DNA of 47,001 bases from Clostridia bacterium (lineage in GTDB: Bacteria; Bacillota; Clostridia; TANB77; CAG-508), in NCBI GenBank assembly GCA_017536685.1, contig JAFXGW010000014.1, positions 1 through 47,001 on the forward strand. Direction: 5' to 3'. Position numbers and translations under genes: made by a program. This document shows positions 14,940-23,244 of the stretch, in pieces (the first letter of the stretch is position 1; each line of letters starts with the position of its first letter). The notes under the pieces were generated by a model, which worked only from the letters and a program-made list of their open reading frames with translations, made no database searches and had not been told where the DNA came from.

Positions 14940-16265
14940 TTAACAATTAAAATCTTTTATTCTTTCTCTAAAATCATCAAAACTTACGAGTTTCCAAGAC
15001 CAGTTTTTATTTGATTCCGTTCCTGGTACATTTATTCTTGCACTATCATCTAAACCTAATATATCTTGAACTGTTAAAACAACAATTTTCGCTTTGCATT
15101 TCATACAATATTCCATAATTCCAATATTAACGTTTATATTGTTGCAATTATTCATTTTTAAAAATTCTTTTAATCCTTCTTTACAATTATCATTTAACGT
15201 TTTATACCAACCATAAATTGTAGAACAATCATGATTTCCAGGAAACATCAAAACATTTTCGGTTTCATTGTCACGATCTGTAAGGGAATCTATATCCAAT
15301 GAAAATTGTAAAATTTTCTGTCTTGTAAATCCATAGTGTTCTCTTAATCTGACTGTTTCTTCTCCAATATCTCCTAAATCTTCTACTATTAGATTTTCTA
15401 CTTTTATACTCTCATCTTTAAATAATTCATCAAAAAATCCATAACTAACTCCTGGAGAATAACTGCCATCTTTTCCAGTTTTACCAATAGGTATTTTAAA
15501 AAACGAATCATATCCTCTAAAATAATCCACTCTTACTTTATCAAACAAATTTAAAGCATATTTAAACTTATTTATAAAATATTTGTATTTATCTTTTTTT
15601 ATATTTTTTATATTATAAACAGGGCATCCCCATTTTTGTCCATCTTCATTAAACATATCTGGTGGAGCACCAGCTTCAAAAGTAAAAGCACCATCTTTCA
15701 TTTCAAAATATTTTTGATTATATTTTGTTTCTGCAGAATCAAATTTTGGATAAGCAGGCATATCTCCTATTATTTTTATATTTTTTTCATTGGCATAATT
15801 CTTAAGTTCTTTCCATTGTTTTAATGCTATGTATTGCAAAAATAAATAATACTCTGCACATTCTCCAGTCACAGTCTCCATGTATTCGCAATATTTTTTT
15901 ATTTCCTTATCTTTTTTGAATTCTTTATACTCATCATTAGGAACAAAATTTTCAAAAGCCTCTTTATAATATTTCTCTTTAAAATTGTCAAGTTTTATTC
16001 TATCTCCGCTAGCTCTTGTTTTAGCTTTTTTTATTAAACCTGATTCTTTTAATTTATCTATAGAAATGTACATTTCTTCCAAGGCGTAATAACTTCTTGG
16101 TGAATATGGATATCTACCACATGAATTTATTGGTAATATTTCCCAATAATTTATTCCATTTTCACTTAAAATATCAACAAATTCATATGCTTCGTTCCCA
16201 AAATCTCCAACTCCATATCGGCTTGGAAGAGAATATATTGGTAATAAAATACCTCTTTCTTTCAT
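14940..16265 (-). CDS. malQ: 4-alpha-glucanotransferase (GH77 amylomaltase)
   Basis: A 441-residue GH77 enzyme, somewhat shorter than the usual ~500. Family landmarks in order: LPIYSLPSRYGVGDFG, YSPRSYYALEEMYI, IIGDMPAYPKFDSAE, GAPPDMFNEDGQKWGCPVY, RVDYFRGYDSFFKIP (nucleophile Asp), VEDLG (acid/base Glu), GNHDC (third Asp), QDILGLDDSARINVPGT. It moves maltodextrin segments between glucan chains in glycogen or starch use. Oddities: the usual RxDHFRG histidine is Tyr, and THDN reads NHDC, though all three carboxylates are kept. It stands alone, convergent with the 154-aa gene. No signal peptide, so cytoplasmic. Call is firm; the substitutions may shift substrate preference. Confidence 0.92.
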   Translation of the reverse strand: MKERGILLPIYSLPSRYGVGDFGNEAYEFVDILSENGINYWEILPINSCGRYPYSPRSYYALEEMYISIDKLKESGLIKKAKTRASGDRIKLDNFKEKYYKEAFENFVPNDEYKEFKKDKEIKKYCEYMETVTGECAEYYLFLQYIALKQWKELKNYANEKNIKIIGDMPAYPKFDSAETKYNQKYFEMKDGAFTFEAGAPPDMFNEDGQKWGCPVYNIKNIKKDKYKYFINKFKYALNLFDKVRVDYFRGYDSFFKIPIGKTGKDGSYSPGVSYGFFDELFKDESIKVENLIVEDLGDIGEETVRLREHYGFTRQKILQFSLDIDSLTDRDNETENVLMFPGNHDCSTIYGWYKTLNDNCKEGLKEFLKMNNCNNINVNIGIMEYCMKCKAKIVVLTVQDILGLDDSARINVPGTESNKNWSWKLVSFDDFRERIKDFNC

Positions 16266-16389
16266 CTTTGTTTCCTCTTTCGTTTACATACTAACTCAAT
16301 AATATTATAATCATATTCAAAAATATTATCAATATGTATCAATTCATTTTTATAAGTTCTTATTTTTTCGCTTTATTCTAGGATTTTCT

Positions 16390-16418
16390 TTGACTTTATT
16401 CTTTATCCATTGTATAAT
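16390..16418 (+). promoter_or_regulatory. Promoter of the YhhN-type gene
   Basis: TTGACT (16390-16395), 17-bp spacer, TATAAT (16413-16418), 58 bases before the ATG. Confidence 0.75.
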
Positions 16419-16476
16419 CTTTGTGAAGAAAATTAGAAACCTTGTCACAAATAATTTTAGAAAGGGGCTTAGATAA

Positions 16477-17115
16477 ATGAAGACACGGTTTAAACATGTA
16501 ATGTCATACATCCCGCTTATATCCAATAAAACAAAAATTATCATAAGCATTTCACTAGTCATTTTTGCAGCCTTAGTTTCATACGCCAACAATTACACAA
16601 TTGACAGCCAAATTTGCTTACTTGCAATGCTGTTTTCATTCCTAGGAGATATCTCACTTAACTGTATGCCTTTAGACAAGCGGCCTCGTTGGTTCTTATA
16701 TCTTGGAGCAGTTTTTTTCATGATTTCTCACATTATATACGCAACAGCATATTATTGGTTAATCAGCACAAGTCAAAAACTCTATTTTAACCCTGGCGCA
16801 ATTATCGCAACTTTTTTTATCTTATTACTTTTTACTACATCTGTTTTCCTTACTATTTATTCAAAAAATAAACTTCAACTTATGACTATTATCATCTTCT
16901 GTCTATATACTTCTATTATTGGCATTAATTTCATCACAATCTATTCTTATAGTTGGAGTTTTGGAACAGCATCATTCATTGGCGCTCTTTCATTTTTAAT
17001 TTCTGATTTCATTATTGGAATCGAAACGGTATTCAAAGTGAAAAGTGATACATTAAGAAAATTTGTATGGATTTTCTATCCAATTGGACAAGTTATGATA
17101 ATTGCTTGTCGCTAA
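16477..17115 (+). CDS. YhhN/TMEM86-family membrane protein (putative lysoplasmalogenase)
   Basis: A 212-residue protein with about eight hydrophobic segments. It shows YhhN-family marks: FSFLGDISLN in the second or third helix, GALSFLISDFIIG in a late helix, and a C-terminal YPIGQVMI. The conserved Asp residues in LGD and SDF are the likely active site. Known members hydrolyse the vinyl-ether bond of lysoplasmalogens. Plasmalogens occur in many anaerobic Clostridia, which makes this role reasonable. RBS GAAAGGGG lies 9 bases before the ATG. Single-gene unit. Family is likely; enzymatic activity is inferred. Confidence 0.75.
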   Translation: MKTRFKHVMSYIPLISNKTKIIISISLVIFAALVSYANNYTIDSQICLLAMLFSFLGDISLNCMPLDKRPRWFLYLGAVFFMISHIIYATAYYWLISTSQKLYFNPGAIIATFFILLLFTTSVFLTIYSKNKLQLMTIIIFCLYTSIIGINFITIYSYSWSFGTASFIGALSFLISDFIIGIETVFKVKSDTLRKFVWIFYPIGQVMIIACR

Positions 17116-17131
17116 TTTATCAAAAAAGCAA

Positions 17132-17182
17132 AAAGAGGACTATGAAGCGAACTATATCAGTTCACTTCATTTGTTCCTCTTT
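17132..17182 (+). terminator. Terminator of the YhhN-type gene
   Basis: AAAGAGGA..ATGAAG.GAACT pairs with AGTTC.CTTCAT..TTCCTCTTT, an imperfect long stem with a 5-base loop, followed by CATTATCC. The U-tract lies within the right arm. Confidence 0.55.
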
Positions 17183-17217
17183 CATTATCCAAAAATTTTA
17201 TAAATTCCAAAACGCCA

Positions 17218-17240
17218 AAGCGCCACATAAAGTGGCGCTT
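17218..17240 (-). terminator. Terminator of the cysteine-cluster membrane protein
   Basis: On the minus strand AAGCGCCAC, loop TTTAT, GTGGCGCTT, then TGGCGTTTT. A second small hairpin (TCGCAACTTTGCGA) lies between it and the gene. Confidence 0.65.
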
Positions 17241-17325
17241 GTGACTTCTCGCAAAGTTGCGAAAATAGAAACAATTTTCAATCAGGGTATTTACTATTTG
17301 GAGCTTAGCACTTCATCAACAGCCC

Positions 17326-18261
17326 TTATCTACGGGCCGGATTGTTATTGCTTTCCTCCTCGGTAAGTTGCTGCATTTTTCGACGTTGTTCCTGAATTAC
17401 ATTTCTGCAAAAATCGTATTCCGGACAAAGTTTACATGTTTCTTCGTTAAATTCTTCCAGATCGGGAATTAACGAAACTTCATGATAACTGACATGGATT
17501 TCAGAAATGAGATCCTCTGTTTCTTCCATTGCTCTAATTGCAACTCTGTAATGCTCTTCATCTGGAGTAGAAACTGTCAAAACTTGCCAAAAAGTTAGCT
17601 TATTCTTACAGTCCAAAATTCCAAGTATAGTTGCCGCCAAAATAGCAAGCAACCAATACAAAGGCCCATTTAAGAACTGGATGCAACAGATTGCATAAGC
17701 CAAACATGCAATGTAACTATTTCTAGTATACTTGCTCTCAGCAGAGTGGATAGAATAATCCTTAACTTCTTCAATATTGGGAGCTCTGCCCAGGTCATAA
17801 TAAGCATTTTCTACGGCATTTTTTGCTCCTAAATACTTTGAGAAATTAATCATTTCCTTGTTCTGGAAAATTCTTCCGCCCCAAATGGTCCAGGCTCTCG
17901 GAAGCAGTGCGATGTTCCACATCACATACGTGATTACTGTGAATACGGTAATCCAGACAGTTGCATTGGTCCACCCTGCACTCACAACGATCATCGCTAA
18001 ACTGGCGAAAACGGCAAATATTGCTGCTGCCATAACCCAGTTAGCATAACGCTTGATTTTGGAGTCCATTTTGGATGCATTTCCCTCTTCGGGGTCAAGG
18101 ATATCGCTGGTAATTGCTCCATTGGAGCCAGTAGTTGCGAAATATCCAGAAGTCTGGAAAAGAACCGGTCCAGCCTTTCTCTCGGGTAAAAAACCGACCC
18201 CATCGCATTCCACCACTCCGTCTAGCCGGATTCCTTTCGGATGATTTACGATTTTTTTCAT
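17326..18261 (-). CDS. Membrane protein with C-terminal C-X2-C-X5-C cluster, unknown
   Basis: The 311-residue protein starts at ATG 18261 after AGGAGGAAACAAC; a longer frame upstream overlaps its own promoter and is rejected. The first ~70 residues are soluble (beta-rich start: GIRLDGVVECDGVGFLPE). Two hydrophobic segments follow at ~72-125 (VMAAAIFAVFASLAMIVVSA and the next), and another pair at ~180-220. The cytoplasmic-looking C-terminus is acidic and contains CKLCPEYDFC, a C-X2-C-X5-C motif able to bind Zn or an Fe-S cluster. The order resembles a membrane-bound sensor, but I know no matching family. Single-gene unit with its own promoter and terminator; richer GC and different codon use than neighbours. 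Confidence 0.65.
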   Translation of the reverse strand: MKKIVNHPKGIRLDGVVECDGVGFLPERKAGPVLFQTSGYFATTGSNGAITSDILDPEEGNASKMDSKIKRYANWVMAAAIFAVFASLAMIVVSAGWTNATVWITVFTVITYVMWNIALLPRAWTIWGGRIFQNKEMINFSKYLGAKNAVENAYYDLGRAPNIEEVKDYSIHSAESKYTRNSYIACLAYAICCIQFLNGPLYWLLAILAATILGILDCKNKLTFWQVLTVSTPDEEHYRVAIRAMEETEDLISEIHVSYHEVSLIPDLEEFNEETCKLCPEYDFCRNVIQEQRRKMQQLTEEESNNNPARR

Positions 18262-18295
18262 GTTGTTTCCTCCTAAGTAAGTTTTTGCACATTTA

Positions 18296-18324
18296 ATTAT
18301 AACACATTCCATACCAAATTTCAA
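18296..18324 (-). promoter_or_regulatory. Promoter of the cysteine-cluster membrane protein
   Basis: Minus strand: TTGAAA (18319-18324), 17-bp spacer ending ATGTGT, TATAAT (18296-18301), extended -10. Confidence 0.8.
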
Positions 18325-18434
18325 GATTATGTAAATCTAATGTAATCTGTTTTAACTCTTTAATTTGATATTCATATAAAACAAAAGAACAGATTTTAAA
18401 TTGTTCATTTTTCAAAAAAACTTATTTGCTCCGT

Positions 18435-18534
18435 CTTTGTTAGTGTGCCAAATTTTATGTAATAAAATTTGGGTACACCAGTCATACAAAGTATTTTATT
18501 TAATATGAAAGTTTTCCTTTCATATTAAATAAAA
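18435..18534. repeat. Two strong palindromes in a 327-bp gap
   Basis: The first (18435-18491) is a nested palindrome: CTTTGT/ACAAAG outside, GTGT/ACAC, and an inner perfect 11-bp stem CCAAATTTTAT/ATAAAATTTGG with a 3-base loop. The second (18494-18534) is a perfect 18-bp stem, TTTTATTTAATATGAAAG with its complement, around loop TTTTC. Together with the terminator beside them they fill the space between two minus-strand genes. No ORF is present in 18262-18588. The palindromes have no obvious U-tract role for the gene to the right, whose terminator is already complete. Confidence 0.6.
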
Positions 18535-18565
18535 AAACGAACCTACTTTTATCATTGGTTCGTTT
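18535..18565 (-). terminator. Terminator of the LRR-like gene
   Basis: Minus strand: AAACGAACC, 13-base loop, GGTTCGTTT followed by TTTT. Confidence 0.8.
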
Positions 18566-18588
18566 TAACTTTATATTTAATTAATTTT

Positions 18589-19623
18589 TTAATCATCTTC
18601 CCTTTCTTGGGCATCTTTTACTTGTTCATTCTCTCGTTGGTGAACTGTTTGAGTTTGTTTCACAGGATTTAGTACTATAGTATCTCCAGACATAACAGTA
18701 ATAGTTTGCTCTTTTCCACTTTTTGACATTTGTGTTCTTTGAGGTATTTTGTCTTCAACTATACCATTTTCTTTAGTATCTACCGTTCCAGTTATCCTTT
18801 TTACATCTTTTCCAACTACTATTTGAGTCAAATTTGGATATTGAGCTAATGTACTTAAATCAATATCTTCAACTCCTGTAAGATAAATTCCAATTAATTT
18901 ATCATCATCAATCTTTTCCCCTCTATTAGAAGGCATTGGGAAAGTATCTGCAACTGCATGGACTGAATATACTCTATCTCGTCCTAAAGTTTCTGAATAT
19001 ACATATATTGAATTTTTATTTTCTCTTTGACTAGAGCTTTTTAATATTTGTTTTGATAAAGAACGTGCTGCAGCTTCTGCTTCTAAAACAGAATCTACTC
19101 CTCGTCCATCCATATTATCAAGTTGTCCAAATGAAAATGAAGCACTTTCTAAAAAATGAATTCTCTCATCTTGGTCGAAAAATATATCTGTTTGAGTATT
19201 TTTTGAAGTAGTTGAAATATCAAAGCCATTTCCTCTAACTCTTTTTATAGAAGTTCTTGAAATAGCACCTACTGGAATTTGCTTTGCTTGATCTGAAATA
19301 ACTAATTCCTCTAAACCTGTTGTAGGAACAGCTCCTTCCGCAACTGCTATAACTCCTCTCCCCAATACTAAAGTTTTTAAGTTTTCAAGTTCCAATAAAG
19401 CTCTATCTCTATCATCACCAAGTATCAATACATCATTTACTTCCAAAGTCTCAATATTTTTCTTTTGTTTATCTGTAAAACCATTTCTTGGTGGATAAGA
19501 AATATAACTTACTTTTCCATTTGAGTCTACTGCTACGCTTGTTCTTTTCATTAATTTTCTTAATCTATCAAAAAAGCTTAATTTTTCTTCGAGTTTGGTT
19601 GGAAAGTTAATTTTTTCGCTCAT
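18589..19623 (-). CDS. Leucine-rich-repeat-like cytoplasmic protein, unknown function
   Basis: A 344-residue soluble protein without signal peptide. Short beta units with hydrophobic spacing recur (IETLEVNDVLILG, LENLKTLVLGRG, LEELVISDQ, IGIYLTGVEDI, YPNLTQIVVGKDV), resembling an irregular BspA-like leucine-rich-repeat fold. The start (ATG 19623, after GGAGAAAAT) is well supported. The tail is polar and charged, ending AQEREDD. It lies 200 bases after the HEXXH gene at 19824-21344, on the same strand, and may be read with it or from its own promoter. The fold is a guess by pattern; no function can be given. Confidence 0.6.
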   Translation of the reverse strand: MSEKINFPTKLEEKLSFFDRLRKLMKRTSVAVDSNGKVSYISYPPRNGFTDKQKKNIETLEVNDVLILGDDRDRALLELENLKTLVLGRGVIAVAEGAVPTTGLEELVISDQAKQIPVGAISRTSIKRVRGNGFDISTTSKNTQTDIFFDQDERIHFLESASFSFGQLDNMDGRGVDSVLEAEAAARSLSKQILKSSSQRENKNSIYVYSETLGRDRVYSVHAVADTFPMPSNRGEKIDDDKLIGIYLTGVEDIDLSTLAQYPNLTQIVVGKDVKRITGTVDTKENGIVEDKIPQRTQMSKSGKEQTITVMSGDTIVLNPVKQTQTVHQRENEQVKDAQEREDD

Positions 19624-19823
19624 ATTTTCTCCTATATTTTATTTTTTTATCTATTTATTTCTACAATTATTTTTCTTTTTCGTCATAATAAGACACATTT
19701 CATTATATAAATATATTTTAATTTTTTCAAGAATTTTTATTCATTTTAATATATCATTTTGTTTACAATTTTGTGAACAAATTTTACTATATTTCACCCA
19801 CTTTTTCTATATTATTATTCAAT

Positions 19824-21344
19824 TTAATCATCCAAGTCAGGTCCATCTAGCGCTTCACTTTTTTGAGGAATATTTCTTGAAGTTTCATCAATATTACTTA
19901 CTTTTAAGTTTCCTTGTATACTTTCCACTTTTTGACCTTCTGTAATTCTATCTAGATTTTTTGCAAGCTCTTTTATTTGCATTAATGCTTCTTGCAAACT
20001 TGCCTCTGTAACATCAGTATTATTTTTTACTGTTTCTATAGCATTCTTTACTGTAAAAGTCCTTGCTGGTGGAAAAAGTTCATTTAATTCTTTATTGAAT
20101 TTTTGTAATCTTTCTGGATATGTTAAAGCAAAATTAACCATTCCTTTAACATAAGGAATTTGTTCCTGTGGTACTCCTGCAAATTCGTCTATTTTATCAA
20201 AAAACATTTCTATATCTTTTTCTTCAGGATTTCTTCCTTCATCCCAAAATGCTTTCATTTCTTCTTTTATTTTTTCAAAGTTTGGCCCAAAACGATTTCC
20301 AGTTCTTCTAGTCATATTGCTTAGTGCTCCTTCAAAATTCCCAAGAGCAGTTATAAAAGAATCTGAATCACGGAGTACATCTTTCCCATCATGATTTTTA
20401 CTTTCTATGTAAGAAATTATTTTATTTGAAGAAGTTAAGTAAGTTGCCATTCCATCATCCATTCCCATAGAAGCAAAAACTTTTTCTACAAAATCTGCTT
20501 GCATTCCATATCTTCCTTCTTTTATCGGTCTACCTAAATGTTGCATAACTTTTTTGGCAATAAGTTCTGTTGCTCCTTCACTTATTTGATTGTGCATTAT
20601 TCTTCTATTTGGACTTTTTCTTTCATTTATTTCTATAGTAGAAATTCCACCAAATAAAACTTCTTCTTGGCTAGCTAACATTTGGTCAATATTTTCAATA
20701 TATTCTTTATATTGTTCCATAGTCCAATCTGCACTTACGCAAGCATTTATGTAGGTAGAATTACCTCTAGTTTGAATAATATCGCTTCTTTTTAATTCTG
20801 ATCCTTTTACAGGACATTTTTCCATAACATGAGTACATTCATGGAAAACAGTTTGTCTTATATCATCTAAACTTTCTAAATCTCCACCAGATAAAGTATG
20901 TACTTTTCCGTCACTTGTTTGATACTCTTGAGTTCTGTCAAACATCGCAATGGAATATAGATGTTTTCCTGCCTCATCGTAATCAACTTGGTGTGCTCCA
21001 AAATGTTTGTCTATTCTACAATTTTTTTTATACGCTTCTGAAGTTACAGGTTGATTGTCATATTTTATATTATCATCTTGACCTTCTCTAAAATCTCCTA
21101 ATCTAAAAGTTCCTAAAGTACTTGCAAGCTTATCTACAACAAATTCAGCCTTTAGCTTACCATTGGTTATTGCTTCTAGTGAAGTAGCATATTCATAAAT
21201 TAACATCTGAGTTAGTTCTTGATTTTGTCCTTCAACACCTCTGTCCCAATTTCCTGCTTTTGCATCAATTACATCTCCTATTTTTGACCATAAGCCATTT
21301 TTATCTTCAGATTTGTATTTTTGAACAAGTGAACTTATATCCAT
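19824..21344 (-). CDS. Putative zinc metalloprotease-like protein (HECTH)
   Basis: A 506-residue protein with VFHECTHVM (His168, Glu169, His172), a HEXXH zinc motif, and ISEGATELIAKKV about 85 residues later, whose Glu256 or Glu260 could be the third ligand. Upstream, residues 60-150 hold conserved-looking Asp/Gly turns; downstream is helical and ends in DGPDLDD. No signal peptide or membrane segment. It resembles the HEIVH protein at 6297-7580 in motif and probable location but shows no overall similarity by eye. AAAGGAG before the ATG fixes the start. Role unknown; secreted toxin-like or housekeeping protease are both possible. Confidence 0.7.
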   Translation of the reverse strand: MDISSLVQKYKSEDKNGLWSKIGDVIDAKAGNWDRGVEGQNQELTQMLIYEYATSLEAITNGKLKAEFVVDKLASTLGTFRLGDFREGQDDNIKYDNQPVTSEAYKKNCRIDKHFGAHQVDYDEAGKHLYSIAMFDRTQEYQTSDGKVHTLSGGDLESLDDIRQTVFHECTHVMEKCPVKGSELKRSDIIQTRGNSTYINACVSADWTMEQYKEYIENIDQMLASQEEVLFGGISTIEINERKSPNRRIMHNQISEGATELIAKKVMQHLGRPIKEGRYGMQADFVEKVFASMGMDDGMATYLTSSNKIISYIESKNHDGKDVLRDSDSFITALGNFEGALSNMTRRTGNRFGPNFEKIKEEMKAFWDEGRNPEEKDIEMFFDKIDEFAGVPQEQIPYVKGMVNFALTYPERLQKFNKELNELFPPARTFTVKNAIETVKNNTDVTEASLQEALMQIKELAKNLDRITEGQKVESIQGNLKVSNIDETSRNIPQKSEALDGPDLDD

Positions 21345-21395
21345 CTGTTTCTCCTTTCAGATTTACTATATCTATTTTATCATACAAATAGAATA

Positions 21396-21429
21396 GATTT
21401 CCACAAATTGAACTCAAAATGTGGAAATC
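21396..21429 (-). terminator. Terminator of the plsC-lipid kinase operon
   Basis: GATTTCCACA and TGTGGAAATC form a 10-bp stem with a 14-base loop, followed on the minus strand by TATTCTATTTG. Confidence 0.7.
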
Positions 21430-21487
21430 TACTTTGATTTTCTATATATTTTATATTTTTTTGTGTTAATTATTTTTATTCTCTTAT

Positions 21488-22354
21488 TTAGTTCATTATA
21501 TTTTTAACAAATTCTTTATCATTATAAAGAGTAATTGCTTTCGGAAACACATCTATTATAAATTTTTTATCTGTCATTTTTTCACCATCAACATTAAAAT
21601 CAATTTTTTCATCAAGCTCAAGCTCAATATGATTTGTCCTAAATTTATGAATACGCCTTTTTCCCTCATGTTTTCCTTCTTTTAACTTTAATATTAATGG
21701 AATCATTTTTAATTTTGGCATTTTTTCTGCATAATAAATATCTAAAAGACCGTCTGTTAATCTGGATTTTGGAGCAATTTTAAAGCCACCACCATAGTAA
21801 GAGCCATTACAAATACTTAAAATTGTGTACTTGTCTTCAATATTTTTTATACTAGTTTTTATTTTAATTTTTTTACATTTAAACGTTATAAAAGTATAAA
21901 TAATGCTAACATTGTAAAGCTGGCTTGTAGGAATTATTGTACCTCTAAATTTATCTATATTGTTTCCAACATCAGCGTCAATGCCAGTACAAGCAACATT
22001 AATGAAATATCTATCATTAACCTTTCCAATATCAATTAAATGTTCCCCATCTTCCATTGTTTTAATTGTTCTATAAGTATCGTTTCCGGAACCGGCAGGA
22101 ATAATTCCAAGCATATTTTTCGTTCCAACTATACCTGGCAATGTTACTGATAAAGTACCATCTCCACCAACAACATAGATTACATTTTCCTCATCTTTAT
22201 ATTCCATAGCAATATCAAAGCCACTTTTTCCTTCCGAAATATATCTTATTTCGAATTCTCTATTTCTTTTTTTACATTCAGCTTCTATTTTAGGAATAAG
22301 AATTTTTCCTTTACCTTTCCCTGCACTAATATTTACTATAAAAATATATTTCAT
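21488..22354 (-). CDS. Lipid kinase of the diacylglycerol kinase/YegS family
   Basis: A 288-residue DagK-type kinase. It has IVNISAGKGKG at the N-terminus, the nucleotide-binding VVGGDGTLS, and the GIIPAGSGNDTYR motif, followed by the C-terminal beta-sandwich with CNGSYYGGGFKIAPKSRLTDGLLDI. It phosphorylates diacylglycerol or a similar lipid with ATP at the inner face of the membrane. It lies 6 bases after plsC, whose product is phosphatidic acid, so the two genes form a glycerolipid operon. Subfamily (DgkB versus YegS-like) cannot be settled by eye. Confidence 0.9.
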   Translation of the reverse strand: MKYIFIVNISAGKGKGKILIPKIEAECKKRNREFEIRYISEGKSGFDIAMEYKDEENVIYVVGGDGTLSVTLPGIVGTKNMLGIIPAGSGNDTYRTIKTMEDGEHLIDIGKVNDRYFINVACTGIDADVGNNIDKFRGTIIPTSQLYNVSIIYTFITFKCKKIKIKTSIKNIEDKYTILSICNGSYYGGGFKIAPKSRLTDGLLDIYYAEKMPKLKMIPLILKLKEGKHEGKRRIHKFRTNHIELELDEKIDFNVDGEKMTDKKFIIDVFPKAITLYNDKEFVKNIMN

Positions 22355-22360
22355 TTTTTC

Positions 22361-22936
22361 CTACTTTCTAAGTAAATTCAATACTTCATTTCTTATATAA
22401 TCATTAGCAACCTCAATCTCCATATTGTTTACATCAACAGGTTTTCCAAATTCAATAATAAGTTTTTTCTTAAAAATTTTATATTCTCCTTTAATTGCAA
22501 ATGGAATAATTGGTGCATTTGCTTCTTTTGCAATTGCTACTGCTCCATGTTTAAATCTTAAAAGATCTTCTTCTGTTTTATTTCGAGTTCCTTCTGGAAA
22601 AATGCCTAACGTACCACCTTGTTTTAAAAGTTCAACTGCATTTTCAATCGCTTGAGGATTATTTCTAGTTCTATATACTTTTATTAATCCAATTTGCTCA
22701 AACAAGAATCCATGAATTCCTTTAAATAAACTTTCTTTAGCCATATAGTGAACAATTCTTTTAGTATAAGTCATTACTACAACAGGATCAAACGCATGAC
22801 GATGATTTCCCGCAAAAATTATTGGTCCACTTTCTGGAATATTCTCTATACCAATTACACTTGGCCTGTATAATACTTTTAAAAGTGTACTATAAATTAA
22901 TTTACAAGCTCCATATAAAATTTTATTTTCTTTCAT
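22361..22936 (-). CDS. plsC: 1-acyl-sn-glycerol-3-phosphate acyltransferase
   Basis: A 191-residue acyltransferase with the catalytic NHRHAFD motif (His45, Asp50) and the substrate-binding FPEGTR motif (113-118), followed by FKHGAVAIAKEANAPIIP. It transfers an acyl group to lysophosphatidic acid, making phosphatidic acid for phospholipid synthesis; membrane-associated. Length is typical of the short Bacillota PlsC. First gene of the pair with the lipid kinase. Confidence 0.93.
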   Translation of the reverse strand: MKENKILYGACKLIYSTLLKVLYRPSVIGIENIPESGPIIFAGNHRHAFDPVVVMTYTKRIVHYMAKESLFKGIHGFLFEQIGLIKVYRTRNNPQAIENAVELLKQGGTLGIFPEGTRNKTEEDLLRFKHGAVAIAKEANAPIIPFAIKGEYKIFKKKLIIEFGKPVDVNNMEIEVANDYIRNEVLNLLRK

Positions 22937-23244
22937 AGTTTATTCCTACATTTTCTAAAATATAAAATATTATATCATATTTAATCTTTTAAAAAAATAT
23001 ATATTTAGAAATTTCGAGCCTCTTGTCGAAAGTTACCAAAAAGAGTCGCATTTAATATACTGTATCATTTCAACAAATCTATATTTCTCATCTTTACCAG
23101 ATACGCCAATTTCAATTTGTAAAATTGTGTACAAATCCTTTATTTAAGATGAATTTCAAAAGCTTTCTTATTAAACAAAAAGAACCCCCCGAACGTTAGC
23201 ACGTTCGAGAAGTTTCTTTTTTGATTTTTAGTTAAATGCTAATT
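22937..23244. other. Intergenic region, no gene seen
   Basis: This 308-base stretch holds the plsC upstream region at its left and the terminator of the 241-aa gene at 23180-23216. Between them I find no ORF with a ribosome site, no repeat shared with other parts of the window and no RNA gene that I recognise. Confidence 0.45.
23180..23216 (-). terminator. Terminator of the 3D-like secreted protein
   Basis: On the minus strand CGAACGT, loop GCTA, ACGTTCG sit inside a longer GAA/TTC-flanked stem and are followed by TTCTTTTTGTTT. Confidence 0.78.

Noticed and set aside
16350..16592. Minus-strand ORF of 80 codons upstream of the YhhN-type gene
   Set aside because: It covers the plus-strand promoter and the start of the YhhN gene, lacks a ribosome site and matches no family.
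18435..18565. CRISPR-like repeat array
   Set aside because: The hairpins differ from each other in sequence and there are no regular spacers; no cas genes are in the window.
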